Of a stretch of 64,000 bases of DNA, positions 35,331-43,454 are shown piece after piece (within the stretch, counting starts at the first letter, position 1; every line of letters begins with the position of its first letter). This stretch comes from UMGS172 sp045592985 (lineage in GTDB: Bacteria; Bacillota; Clostridia; Oscillospirales; Acutalibacteraceae): the NCBI GenBank assembly GCA_045592985.1, contig JAZNVU010000055.1:1-64000 (forward strand), given 5' to 3'. The notes under the pieces are model-generated. The model did not search any database. It was not told the origin of the DNA and saw nothing but the letters and a program-made list of their open reading frames with translations. Made by a program: the position numbers and the translations under genes.

Positions 35331-35656
35331 TCGTAATCTTCAAGTATTTTTAAAAGTTCTTCTTTATTGCTAGCAATAATGCCTTCATTTAACAGGGCTC
35401 TGTCATGTTCGGGTAGGTCGCGTACATACGGACTGTCGAGTGTGTAAATCGGTTCTTCTTGGTTTTGTGAAAAAACCGATATTTTACCATTGTGGCTCCT
35501 TACTGTGTATATGTCTTCCTTAACTATATTGTTATTGCTCTGTTCCTTGATAGGCTCGACGTCATCAATTCGTTTTAATGAGTTTATCGGAAGATATATC
35601 GCAGAGAAAATGAATGCAGATGATAATAGGTAAGTTATTACTTTTTTGGGAGTCAT
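35324..35656 (-). CDS. BofC C-terminal domain-like protein
   Basis: A 110-residue protein with an N-terminal hydrophobic segment (about 9-24, signal anchor or signal peptide) and a C-terminal region that resembles the BofC C-terminal domain: VRSHNGKISVFSQNQEEPIY, then VRDLPEHDRALLNEGI and a final NKEELLKILEDY. BofC in B. subtilis restrains the SpoIVB protease in the forespore-mother cell space; many Clostridia carry short proteins with only this domain and unknown role. The ATG at 35656 (minus strand) has GAGGTG 6 bases before it and is preferred to the GTG at 35665. The gene is convergent with ctpA. Confidence 0.65.
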   Translation of the reverse strand: MTPKKVITYLLSSAFIFSAIYLPINSLKRIDDVEPIKEQSNNNIVKEDIYTVRSHNGKISVFSQNQEEPIYTLDSPYVRDLPEHDRALLNEGIIASNKEELLKILEDYDY

Positions 35657-35824
35657 ATCTTTCACCTCATTTTAATTATCTCCGAGTATAAAGATATTAT
35701 TCCGATGTCAATAATAAAAATATATCATTTAGTAACAATACTGTAACACACAAAACATATTTTTTGTGGTAAAATCTAATAGAAGAATTTACCTTTTTGT
35801 ATTTTCGGTTAGGAGGTGCTGTTT

Positions 35825-38389
35825 ATGAACGATTTTGAAAAAAAACGTAAAGATGATGAGTCGGTCAGTGAAAATGATTTGAATAACGAAAGATACTATG
35901 AACTTGATGATTCTCAAGCAAACACGAAGGCTGATAAAGATTATAATTTTGACTATTTTTCAAGCGCTCCCAAAGACACAGCAGAAGATTTTGACGATAT
36001 TGAGTTGGAAACTTCTGCAAAAGATGAATTTGACCTTGATATGATTTTTGGTGAAAATGATTCGTCATTAGACACTATTTCTAACGAAACCGAACAGTCC
36101 GATTCTGAAACCGATGGAACTGTTAATTTCAACAGTTTTGGAAAATCACGAACTGAAATTAAGAAAAGCAATAAAAAGATAACTTCAAAATATGTAATAA
36201 AGACTTTGAAGATAATCGGCACATCTTTTGTCACTTTACTTCTTATTGGTATTATCACAGGTTGCCTTGTCGCAGGTGCATTTGCGGTATATGTTTTCAA
36301 TTTTGTTGACGATACTGTACCTCAGAATCTTTATGACCTTAAGTTTACTACAACTGTGTACGTTAAGGATAAGGATAGTGGGGAATATGTTGAATATCAG
36401 CGTTTGTACGGTGAAGAAAACCGTATTTGGGTTGACCTTGAAGATATGCCTGATAACCTGAAGAATGCCTTTGTTGCTGTTGAGGATAAGCGTTTTAACG
36501 AGCATAACGGTGTTGACTGGAAACGAACTGTCAGTGCGTTTGCTAATATGTTTATTGATCTTTATTCCTCTAATCAGGGTGGTTCAACAATTACGCAGCA
36601 GTTAGTTAAAAATGTCACTAAGGATACAGACCAAACCCCAATGCGTAAAATACGTGAAATTATGCGTGCAAGAACCCTTGAAAGTGAGTATGAAAAGGGA
36701 ACAATCCTTGAATGTTACCTCAATACAATATGCCTTGCCGGCGGTATTTACGGTGTTGAGGTTGCGGCAAACTATTATTTTGGTAAAAGTGTTGACGAAC
36801 TTAACCTTGTTGAGTGTGCTGCTATAGCCAGTCTTGCTAAGGAACCTGAAAAATACCGTCCTGACCGCAATCCTAACGACAACAAAAAACGTCGCAACAC
36901 AGTTCTTTACCTTATGTATGAGCAGGGCTTGATTTCCGAAGAAGAGTATTCAGAGGCTAAAGAAGCCGAACTTAACGTAGTTTCTGACCCTATAGCCAAA
37001 AACAACGAACAGGTTTACAGTTATTATATTGATACACTTATAACTGAAGTTACAGATAAACTTGTTGAAGAGTATGGTTATGACGAGGCTTTGGCTTCGG
37101 CAAAATTCTATAATGGCGGTTATAAGATTTATTGTACTCTCGACCCTGAAATACAAGGAATTCTTGATGACGAGTACTCTAATACAAAAAAATATTTTAC
37201 TCTCAAGAAAAACGATAAAACTATTCAATCTGCCATGACCATTATGGATTATGAGGGTCATATTGTTGGTATTGTTGGCGGTGCAGGTGAAAAAACCGAA
37301 AACAGGGGATTTAACAGAGCAACTATGGCATACCGTCAGCCCGGCTCAACTATGAAGCCTCTGGCAACGTATTCTCAAGCTCTTCAGAAAAATCTCATAA
37401 CCTATTCTACCGTTCTTGAGGATTCTCCAATTGAGAATTACTATAAAAGTGACGGTAAAGCCGGTCCTAAAAATTCTGACGGCAAATATCACGGCAATAT
37501 GTTTGCCTATAAAGCGCTTGAACGCTCTACAAATACCATTCCGTGTAAACTCGTTGCGCAAATGGGGTTTGAATCGGTATTTTATTTCTTATATGATAAG
37601 TACAATCTTACTAACCTTGATTTTCAGCGTGATATGACCTATGCTCCGTTAGGCCTTGGCGGAACAAGTACAGGTATTACAACTACGCAGTCAGCGGCAG
37701 CCTATGCTGTTTTTGGTAACCTTGGAACTTATTATAAACCTACAACGTTTACCTACGTAACCGATCAACGTGGAAATGTAATACTTGAACAAGGCGACGG
37801 TGAAATTGTTCTTGATGAAAATACCGCAAGTATTATGAATCATATGTTGCAGAATGTTGTCTACGGTGACAATGGTACCGCTAAGGCAATAAAAGATTTC
37901 AGTAAGACCATGAAATGTTTTGCCAAGACCGGTACAACTAATGACACTTACGATATCTGGCTTTCGGGCGGCACACCGTATTATGTCGGTTCATGTTGGT
38001 TTGGTTTTGATACTGCTAAAAAAATATCCGATAAAGGTCTTGCAAAAGATATGTGGAAAAACGTTATGAAACGTATTCACAAAAATCTTGAGCCTAAAGA
38101 ATTTGAGGAAAGTTCTTATGTAACCAGAAGATATTTTTGCAAAGAAACGGGACTTCTTGCAACTACGGGATGTACCGATTTCGAGATTGGTTACTATAAG
38201 ACTAATTATTCGTTGCCACAAGGTTGTACAGTTCATGAAGGCGATGTATACGGAGAGGTTACCGATGAATGGATTGAAAATGGCGGTCCCATTATAGAAG
38301 ACCCCGAAAATCCCGACCCCGAAAATCCCGACACGCCTGATGCTCCCACACCTTCAACGCCACCAAGTACCGGTGATGAGGGAAATTAA
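35825..38389 (+). CDS. Class A penicillin-binding protein (PBP1A-like)
   Basis: A bifunctional peptidoglycan synthase of 854 residues. An unusually long, acidic cytoplasmic tail (about 1-125, rich in Asp, Glu and Ser) precedes one membrane helix (about 130-158). The glycosyltransferase (GT51) domain follows with FVAVEDKRFNEHNGVDWKR and GGSTITQQLVKN. The transpeptidase domain has Ser508-T-M-K511, Ser568-T-N570 and Lys701-T-G703. The C terminus is a Pro/Glu/Asp-rich tail with repeated PENPD units. AGGAGGTG lies 6 bases before the ATG at 35825. It is flanked by its own terminator and appears monocistronic. Confidence 0.93.
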   Translation: MNDFEKKRKDDESVSENDLNNERYYELDDSQANTKADKDYNFDYFSSAPKDTAEDFDDIELETSAKDEFDLDMIFGENDSSLDTISNETEQSDSETDGTVNFNSFGKSRTEIKKSNKKITSKYVIKTLKIIGTSFVTLLLIGIITGCLVAGAFAVYVFNFVDDTVPQNLYDLKFTTTVYVKDKDSGEYVEYQRLYGEENRIWVDLEDMPDNLKNAFVAVEDKRFNEHNGVDWKRTVSAFANMFIDLYSSNQGGSTITQQLVKNVTKDTDQTPMRKIREIMRARTLESEYEKGTILECYLNTICLAGGIYGVEVAANYYFGKSVDELNLVECAAIASLAKEPEKYRPDRNPNDNKKRRNTVLYLMYEQGLISEEEYSEAKEAELNVVSDPIAKNNEQVYSYYIDTLITEVTDKLVEEYGYDEALASAKFYNGGYKIYCTLDPEIQGILDDEYSNTKKYFTLKKNDKTIQSAMTIMDYEGHIVGIVGGAGEKTENRGFNRATMAYRQPGSTMKPLATYSQALQKNLITYSTVLEDSPIENYYKSDGKAGPKNSDGKYHGNMFAYKALERSTNTIPCKLVAQMGFESVFYFLYDKYNLTNLDFQRDMTYAPLGLGGTSTGITTTQSAAAYAVFGNLGTYYKPTTFTYVTDQRGNVILEQGDGEIVLDENTASIMNHMLQNVVYGDNGTAKAIKDFSKTMKCFAKTGTTNDTYDIWLSGGTPYYVGSCWFGFDTAKKISDKGLAKDMWKNVMKRIHKNLEPKEFEESSYVTRRYFCKETGLLATTGCTDFEIGYYKTNYSLPQGCTVHEGDVYGEVTDEWIENGGPIIEDPENPDPENPDTPDAPTPSTPPSTGDEGN

Positions 38390-38400
38390 TATTTATATTA

Positions 38401-38432
38401 AATCCACACTTGAAAAAAAGTGTGGATTTTTT
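38401..38432 (+). terminator. Rho-independent terminator after PBP gene
   Basis: AATCCACACTT (38401-38411) pairs with AAGTGTGGATT (38418-38428), followed by TTTT. Confidence 0.9.
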
Positions 38433-38445
38433 AAAATAATTCTAA
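38431..38445 (+). promoter_or_regulatory. Per/Fur-box-like palindrome 1
   Basis: TTAAAAT-A-ATTCTAA is a 7-1-7 inverted repeat with one mismatch, close to the PerR consensus TTATAATnATTATAA. It lies just upstream of the perR -35 box and overlaps the end of the previous terminator. Confidence 0.55.
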
Positions 38446-38453
38446 AAAAACAC

Positions 38454-38481
38454 TTGACTTTTCAAAAATAATATGTATAAT
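38454..38481 (+). promoter_or_regulatory. Promoter for perR-rubrerythrin
   Basis: TTGACT (38454-38459), 16-base spacer, TATAAT (38476-38481). Confidence 0.75.
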
Positions 38482-38485
38482 AGAA

Positions 38486-38500
38486 TTAGAATAAATCTAA
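38486..38500 (+). promoter_or_regulatory. Per/Fur-box-like palindrome 2
   Basis: TTAGAAT-A-AATCTAA is a 7-1-7 inverted repeat with one mismatch, placed at the expected transcription start just after the -10 box. A repressor bound here would block transcription, which suggests self-control by the PerR-like product. Confidence 0.6.
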
Positions 38501-38513
38501 AAGAGGTGAAGCG

Positions 38514-38885
38514 ATGACTAAACAAAGACAATTGGTGTATAATGTTGTTCATAGTTCTTGTGAACATCTTACTGCTGAACAGGTATATAATTTAGCTAAA
38601 GAGCAAATGCCTACAATTGTTATGGCAACGGTTTATAATAATCTTAACGCTCTTACCGAAAGCGGTGAGCTTCGTAGGGTTTCGATTCACGGTGAACCTG
38701 ATAGGTATGACCGACCTGAAGTTCCTCATGAGCATCTAAAATGTGATATTTGTGGCAAGGTTAATGACCTGTGGATTAGTGATATGCATGATAGATTAAA
38801 GACTTGGTCCGGTGTAAATATTACTAAATATGAACTTAATTTGCATTATATCTGTGATGAATGTCGCAGTAATAATATAATTTAA
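38514..38885 (+). CDS. Fur-family regulator, PerR-like
   Basis: A 123-residue metal-dependent repressor. The N-terminal winged helix includes LTAEQVYNLAKEQMPTIVMATVYNNL. The dimer domain has RYDRPEVPHEHLKC with metal-binding His and Asp residues, and two zinc-site CxxC pairs, CDIC (about residue 80) and CDEC (about 115). PerR members sense peroxide through Fe-dependent oxidation of His residues; Fur, Zur and PerR are hard to tell apart, but the neighbouring rubrerythrin gene 23 bases downstream favours PerR. The ribosome binding site is GAGGTG. Confidence 0.85.
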   Translation: MTKQRQLVYNVVHSSCEHLTAEQVYNLAKEQMPTIVMATVYNNLNALTESGELRRVSIHGEPDRYDRPEVPHEHLKCDICGKVNDLWISDMHDRLKTWSGVNITKYELNLHYICDECRSNNII

Positions 38886-38908
38886 AATTAATTTTTGGAG
38901 GAAATATT

Positions 38909-39442
38909 ATGAATTTAAAAGGTACAAAAACTGAGAAAAACTTAATGACTGCTTTTGCAGGTGAGAGCCAGGCACGCAACAAATACACCTATTTTGCAAG
39001 CGTTGCTAAAAAAGAGGGCTATGAACAGATTGCTGCTATTTTCCAGCAGACTGCTGATAACGAAAAAGAGCATGCAAAACTTTGGTTCAAAGCATTAGGT
39101 GAGTTGGGCGATACCGCTGCTAACCTTGCAGCTGCTGCTGATGGTGAGAATTATGAGTGGACCGATATGTATGCAACTTTTGCTAAAGAGGCAGAAGAAG
39201 AAGGATTTAAAGAACTTGCTTTCAAATTTGCCGAGGTTGCTAAGATTGAAAAGTCTCACGAAGAAAGATACCGCGCATTACTCAACAATGTAGAAATGAA
39301 GCAGGTATTTGAGAAAGCCAACGAGACTATGTGGGAATGCCGTAATTGCGGTCATCTCGTTATCGGCAAAAAAGCACCCGAAGTTTGCCCTGTGTGTGTT
39401 CATCCGCAAAGCTACTTTGAGGTTAGAAAAGAAAACTATTAA
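38909..39442 (+). CDS. Rubrerythrin
   Basis: A 177-residue non-haem iron protein that reduces hydrogen peroxide in anaerobes. The N-terminal four-helix bundle carries the di-iron ligands in AFAGESQARNKYTYFA, NEKEHAK, AKEAEEEGF and IEKSHEERY. The C-terminal rubredoxin-like domain has CRNCG (about 143-147) and CPVC (about 159-162). It shares the promoter and Per-box-like sites of the perR gene and has a strong GGAGG site. Confidence 0.96.
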   Translation: MNLKGTKTEKNLMTAFAGESQARNKYTYFASVAKKEGYEQIAAIFQQTADNEKEHAKLWFKALGELGDTAANLAAAADGENYEWTDMYATFAKEAEEEGFKELAFKFAEVAKIEKSHEERYRALLNNVEMKQVFEKANETMWECRNCGHLVIGKKAPEVCPVCVHPQSYFEVRKENY

Positions 39443-39453
39443 TTAAAATTTTA

Positions 39454-39488
39454 GCCACATCAAACTATGTTTGATGTGGCTTATTTTA
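39454..39488. terminator. Terminator between rubrerythrin and AraC genes
   Basis: GCCACATCAAAC (39454-39465) pairs perfectly with GTTTGATGTGGC (39469-39480), with TTATTTT after it on the plus strand and TAAAATTTT after it on the minus strand. It can serve both convergent genes. Confidence 0.85.
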
Positions 39489-40340
39489 TAGTTTCAAAGA
39501 AAGACGGTATTTGATAGGGGACTTACCCGTCAGTTGTTTAAAAATTGTTCCAAAACGCTTGTAATCACCGTATCCACTCATTTCGGCTATCTTTTGTATC
39601 TTTAACTGCGTTGAACTTAAAAGCGTACATGCACGCTGAATTCGGAGTTGTTTGACATAATCGTTAAAACAAAGACCGGTTTCTTCTTTGAATTTTGAAC
39701 TCAAATAAGGAACACTTAAATAAAGTGATGATGCAATATCACTAAGTTTAACCGCTTCACAAAAATTCTGATCTATCATTTTAATTGTTTTTGCAACAGC
39801 ATCGGAGTAGTTGCGGTCATTAAGTTCAGTTGTGTTTCTTAAAAGTGTAACAAGTGTTTGTACAAGCAGTGTTTTCATATAATCTAAATAACCAGTGGAC
39901 ATATTTCCACATTCTTCACACATTTCAAGCAGAAGTTTGCCGATTTTACCGCTGTCATCATGAAAAAAACGGTTAGTGGGAGCGCCGCTTATGACCTTAA
40001 CACGAAACTGGCAACTTTTAAGCAAATCGCCAAAATCTGTACAATCCGGAATTGTTTTATCAATGGCTTTTGACAAAAACAAACAGTTTATAACGGCAAA
40101 ATCGTCAGTAATTGCTTTGTATTCATGAAAGCAACTGTAATCCATAAGCATGTAATCACCGGCAGATACAGTTCTGGTCTCTCCATCGTGGGTATGTATT
40201 GCCGTACCACTGGCAACATACATTATTTCAAAATAATTATGGCTGTGTTTTTGATAACTTTTAAGATCGCAGTAAAAAGCATGAATGAATTTTTCCTCGA
40301 AAAAAGCCTTTTCATCTGCAACTGTAAAGTCTGTTTTCAT
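39486..40340 (-). CDS. AraC-family transcriptional regulator with cupin domain
   Basis: A 284-residue regulator. The N-terminal cupin-like sensing domain has HSHNYFEIMYVASG and GDYMLMDYSCFHEY. The C-terminal 100 residues hold two helix-turn-helix units: VKLSDIASSLYLSVPYLSSKF and IQKIAEMSGYGDYKRFGTIF, then the family ending TGKSPIKYRLSL. The start at 40340 (minus) has AGGGGTG 6 bases before; a GTG-type upstream start at 40361 lacks support. Such proteins mostly activate sugar-use genes, but the target here is unclear. It has its own promoter and terminator and does not overlap other genes. Confidence 0.85.
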   Translation of the reverse strand: MKTDFTVADEKAFFEEKFIHAFYCDLKSYQKHSHNYFEIMYVASGTAIHTHDGETRTVSAGDYMLMDYSCFHEYKAITDDFAVINCLFLSKAIDKTIPDCTDFGDLLKSCQFRVKVISGAPTNRFFHDDSGKIGKLLLEMCEECGNMSTGYLDYMKTLLVQTLVTLLRNTTELNDRNYSDAVAKTIKMIDQNFCEAVKLSDIASSLYLSVPYLSSKFKEETGLCFNDYVKQLRIQRACTLLSSTQLKIQKIAEMSGYGDYKRFGTIFKQLTGKSPIKYRLSLKL

Positions 40341-40377
40341 AAAAAACACCCCTAAAACCATTATATTATATATAATA

Positions 40378-40405
40378 ATTATACATATGATTTTTTGTGT
40401 GTCAA
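40378..40405 (-). promoter_or_regulatory. Promoter for AraC-family gene 39486-40340
   Basis: On the minus strand TTGACA (40405-40400), 16-base spacer, TATAAT (40383-40378). Both boxes are consensus. It overlaps the terminator of the upstream phosphohexomutase gene. Confidence 0.8.
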
Positions 40406-40437
40406 GAAAAAAGCCTTATCCAAAGAGGATAAGGCTT
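40404..40437 (-). terminator. Rho-independent terminator of phosphohexomutase gene
   Basis: AAGCCTTATCC (minus strand, from 40437) pairs with GGATAAGGCTT (to 40411), followed on the minus strand by TTTTTTC. Confidence 0.9.
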
Positions 40438-40442
40438 AAATT

Positions 40443-42158
40443 TTAGTTATTCATCATTTCATCGCCACAGGCTTTAAGAATATTACAGATATTTATTGAC
40501 TCCTCTTTTGTATTAGCGACTGTTGAAAGATAAATCTTTATTTTAGGCTCGGTACCTGAAGGACGGACGATAAACGAACAACCGTTATCCAACTTAAACT
40601 CCAGAACATCAGAAGAGGGAAGGTTTATTGTAGACTCAACACCGCTTGCAATGTTCTTAGCAATTGATTTGCTGTAATCAAGCACATCTGTAACATTGAA
40701 TCCACCAATTTCTTTGGGTGGGTCATTGCTCAATTTTTTCATAATATCAGCCATTTTCATCATACCTTGTTGGCCTTCAAATGTGTAACTTGATTGTTTA
40801 TTAGTATAGAAACCGAGTTCGTTTTCTATTTCATTTAATGCTTCAAACAGGTTCATGCCTTTAGATTTATAGTAACAAGCCATTTCACAAATGAGCATTG
40901 ACGCGGTAACGGCATCCTTGTCTCTGACGAATGTTCCGGAAAGGTATCCATAACTCTCTTCAAAACCAAAAATGTAACGTTCAGGCTCGTTCTTTTCTTC
41001 AAGTCCTGCAATCTGTTCACCGATATACTTAAATCCTGTGAGAACGTTAATAAGCCTGCAACCGTATTTATCTGCAATTTTCTGACAAAGTTCGGTTGTA
41101 ACAATGGTTTTGACAAGAATTGGGTTATTAGGCAAAGTTCCTCTTTCTGAACGTATTGATAGTATATAATTAGAGAGTAAAGCACCGACCTGATTGCCGG
41201 TCATAAGTTCATATTTGCCTTGGTTGCAGACAGCAATGCCAACACGGTCAGCATCCGGATCGGTCGCAAGTAAAATATCGGGTTTTACTTTTTCTGCAAG
41301 TTTAAGAGCGCATTCAAATGGCTGACTGAGTTCAGGATTGGGGTAGGGAGCAGTCGGAAAATTCCCGTCAGGTAGTTCTTGCTCGGTAACAACAGTAACA
41401 TTCTTAACGCCACGTCTTTTAAGAATTTCACGAACAGGTTTATTACCTGTGCCGTGAAGAGGTGTGTAGATAACAGAAAAATCACTATTTTCAAACACAT
41501 CTGGAATTAATGACTGTTTCTCTGAATTGTCAAGAAAAGCATCAATAACGTCACGTTTAATGTATTCAATGCTTCCGTTATTTAATCCGTCATTAAAATC
41601 TATAAGTTTTATACCTGTAAAAAAGTCAGTTTTTTCGATGTAAGAAAAAACGTAATTACTTGCCTCTACATTAAGCTGGCATCCATCAGGACCATATGCT
41701 TTATATCCGTTATATTTTGCAGGATTGTGGCTGGCAGTAATTACAACACCGGCATCGCATTTAAGGTATCTGACGGCGAAAGATAGCATAGGAGTAGGCA
41801 TTAGTTCGTCGTATATATATGCTTTTATTCCGTTAGCGGCAAAAACACATGCTGCAGTTTCGGCAAAAAGGCGGGATTTTATTCGGCTATCATAAGCAAT
41901 AGCAATACTGCCTTTTTTGGTAACACTATTGACATAGTCTGCAATTCCTTGAGATGCTCGTCCGACAGTGTATACGTTCATACGGTTAGTGCCGGCTCCG
42001 ATAACACCCCTAAGACCGGCAGTGCCAAATTCAAGTTCTCTGTAAAACATATCATTTATGGCTTCATCGTTCGATTCGACACTAAGCAATTCAGGGATCA
42101 AGTCGGGATCGAGTGTTGCCTTAATTTTCCATTCATTGTATAAAGCGGAAATATTCAT
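40443..42158 (-). CDS. Phosphoglucomutase/phosphomannomutase (long form)
   Basis: A 571-residue alpha-D-phosphohexomutase that moves phosphate between C1 and C6 of glucose (or mannose). The catalytic phosphoserine loop is VVITASHNPAKYNGYK, the metal loop LLATDPDADRVGI, the sugar-binding loop FGFEESYGYLSG and the phosphate-binding loop RPSGTEPKIKIY. The length fits the PgcA-type phosphoglucomutase of Firmicutes, needed for UDP-glucose and polysaccharide synthesis. AAGGATGA precedes the ATG. A second, shorter phosphohexomutase is at 56103-57509. Confidence 0.92.
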   Translation of the reverse strand: MNISALYNEWKIKATLDPDLIPELLSVESNDEAINDMFYRELEFGTAGLRGVIGAGTNRMNVYTVGRASQGIADYVNSVTKKGSIAIAYDSRIKSRLFAETAACVFAANGIKAYIYDELMPTPMLSFAVRYLKCDAGVVITASHNPAKYNGYKAYGPDGCQLNVEASNYVFSYIEKTDFFTGIKLIDFNDGLNNGSIEYIKRDVIDAFLDNSEKQSLIPDVFENSDFSVIYTPLHGTGNKPVREILKRRGVKNVTVVTEQELPDGNFPTAPYPNPELSQPFECALKLAEKVKPDILLATDPDADRVGIAVCNQGKYELMTGNQVGALLSNYILSIRSERGTLPNNPILVKTIVTTELCQKIADKYGCRLINVLTGFKYIGEQIAGLEEKNEPERYIFGFEESYGYLSGTFVRDKDAVTASMLICEMACYYKSKGMNLFEALNEIENELGFYTNKQSSYTFEGQQGMMKMADIMKKLSNDPPKEIGGFNVTDVLDYSKSIAKNIASGVESTINLPSSDVLEFKLDNGCSFIVRPSGTEPKIKIYLSTVANTKEESINICNILKACGDEMMNN

Positions 42159-42301
42159 AAAACGTCATCCTTTCAAAAATTTCTATATTTATAATTTTAT
42201 ATGAAATTAAATTATTGTCAATATTAAAATCAATATAATTGAAAAGTAACATATAAATTGTTAAAAATCGAATCAATTTTAGCAAAATATCCAAAAATTT
42301 C

Positions 42302-42330
42302 TTGACAAAAGATTAAAAATGGTGTACTAT
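42302..42330 (+). promoter_or_regulatory. Promoter for small sigma factor gene
   Basis: TTGACA (42302-42307), 17-base spacer, TACTAT (42325-42330), about 40 bases before the TTG start at 42370. The remaining AT-rich sequence from 42159 shows nothing else. Confidence 0.75.
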
Positions 42331-42369
42331 TGTTAAAAATATGTGTTTTTGTGCACTAGGAGAATTGTT

Positions 42370-42903
42370 TTGGCATATTCTGACAAGAAAAAAAGCGAAT
42401 CTGTTGATAATGTTGCATTATCTGTTACTATATTATCCGATTATGCACCGCTTGTTAAATCAAGAGCTTTGATTTTTGCTTCGGATTTTTGTGAACTTGA
42501 TGACCTTATTCAAGAGGGAAACATTGGTCTTCTTTCTGCTGTGTCGAGTTATAAAAGTGACCTATCAGCATTCTCCACATTTGCGCGCAGATGTATTGAT
42601 GCTGCGATAATTGATTATTTGCGTAAAAATCAAAAATCATCGCGTATTCCTTCGCAGTTACTCGTCGATATTGACGATATTGATATTCCTGACTCGTCAC
42701 CTGACCCCCTACATTCCGTTTCCGTTAAGGAAGAGTATTCTCAAATGCTCGAAAAGGCTGAAAATTGTCTTTCTGATTTCGAGTACTCGGTGTTTTTAGG
42801 GTTGTTACGCGGTGATTCACATGCAGAAATTGCCGAAAAAAATGGCGTTGAGATAAAGGCAGTCAGAAATGCTGTTCAACGCATAAGAGTCAAATTAAAA
42901 TAG
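42370..42903 (+). CDS. Sigma-70 family sigma factor, SigH-like
   Basis: A short sigma factor of 177 residues. Region 2 is FCELDDLIQEGNIGLLSAVSSY with FSTFARRCIDAAIIDYLRK; region 4 is LSDFEYSVFLGLLRGDSHAEIAEKNGVEIKAVRNAVQRIRVKL. Region 3 is missing or reduced to an acidic linker (VDIDDIDIPDSSPD). It resembles SigH-type factors of Clostridia but is diverged, so a stationary-phase or sporulation role is only inferred. The start is TTG at 42370, 7 bases after AGGAG; an in-frame ATG is not available nearby. Confidence 0.75.
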   Translation: MAYSDKKKSESVDNVALSVTILSDYAPLVKSRALIFASDFCELDDLIQEGNIGLLSAVSSYKSDLSAFSTFARRCIDAAIIDYLRKNQKSSRIPSQLLVDIDDIDIPDSSPDPLHSVSVKEEYSQMLEKAENCLSDFEYSVFLGLLRGDSHAEIAEKNGVEIKAVRNAVQRIRVKLK

Positions 42904-42910
42904 GTTATAT

Positions 42911-42976
42911 GCCCGGTAGCTTAATTAAGCAGAGCGTTGTATTTCAAAGATGTCGGTGCGATTCCGTCCAGGGCTA
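42911..42976 (+). other. tRNA-like fragment, possible tRNA pseudogene
   Basis: A 66-base stretch looks like a tRNA. It has acceptor halves GCCC (42911-42914) and GGGC (42971-42974), a D-arm GCTT...GAGC with a box-A-like TAGCTTAATTAAGC, and a T-arm with CGG-TGCGATT-CCG. The anticodon region is defective: after TTGTA comes TTTCAAA and there is no TACAA to close the stem, so about 7-10 bases appear lost. No CCA is encoded. It begins 8 bases after the sigma factor stop and lies in the leader of the zinc-ribbon gene, so it may now act only as leader structure. Confidence 0.4.
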
Positions 42977-43004
42977 AAATACTCAATTGAGAGAGGTAAA
43001 AAAC

Positions 43005-43283
43005 ATGTTCGAAGACAAGACCCTTAAGTGCAAAGATTGCGGAGAAGACTTTGTATTCACTGCCGGTGAGCAGGAATTCTACGAGTCCAAAGGCTTTGTT
43101 AATGAGCCTCAGCGTTGCAAGAAGTGCCGCGACGCACGCAAGAATGCCGGAAGAGCACCGAAGGAAATGCACGAGGCTGTATGTGCCAACTGCGGCAAGC
43201 CTGCAATGGTTCCTTTCGTACCCCGCGATGACCGTCCTGTTTACTGCAGTGAGTGCTTCGCAAAAATGAAAGAGCAGGCTTAA
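43005..43283 (+). CDS. Small double zinc-ribbon protein
   Basis: A 92-residue protein with two short zinc ribbons: CKDCGEDFVFTAGEQEFY followed by CKKC (first ribbon, residues about 9-47) and CANCG followed by CSEC (second, about 64-86). The sequence matches the probable zinc-ribbon domain family found as small cytosolic proteins in Firmicutes; function is unknown, though a role in nucleic acid binding is often assumed. GAGAGG 8 bases upstream supports the ATG at 43005 over an upstream TTG at 42987. It has a strong terminator. Confidence 0.85.
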   Translation: MFEDKTLKCKDCGEDFVFTAGEQEFYESKGFVNEPQRCKKCRDARKNAGRAPKEMHEAVCANCGKPAMVPFVPRDDRPVYCSECFAKMKEQA

Positions 43284-43300
43284 TTTAAGTCGGTTTCTTT

Positions 43301-43335
43301 AAAGCCGTTTCGGGAAGCCGAAACGGCTTTTTCTT
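43301..43335 (+). terminator. Rho-independent terminator after zinc-ribbon gene
   Basis: AAAGCCGTTTCGG (43301-43313) pairs with CCGAAACGGCTTT (43318-43330) around GAAG, followed by TTC and more T. Confidence 0.95.
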
Positions 43336-43454
43336 TGTTTAATTTTCATTTTTCATAATACTATGCATTTTATTTAATACTTTATTCATATAATCGTTGA
43401 CAATTTGATTTAAAATTTTAAAGTAGCCTAAAATAAATTAAGGAGTGACCGATT

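Noticed and set aside
42911..42976. A complete functional tRNA gene
   Set aside because: The anticodon stem cannot form and the acceptor stem has two mismatches, so only a tRNA-like fragment is claimed.
43397..43425. Consensus promoter for the two-component genes
   Set aside because: TTGACA is present but no -10 of acceptable quality lies 16-18 bases downstream.
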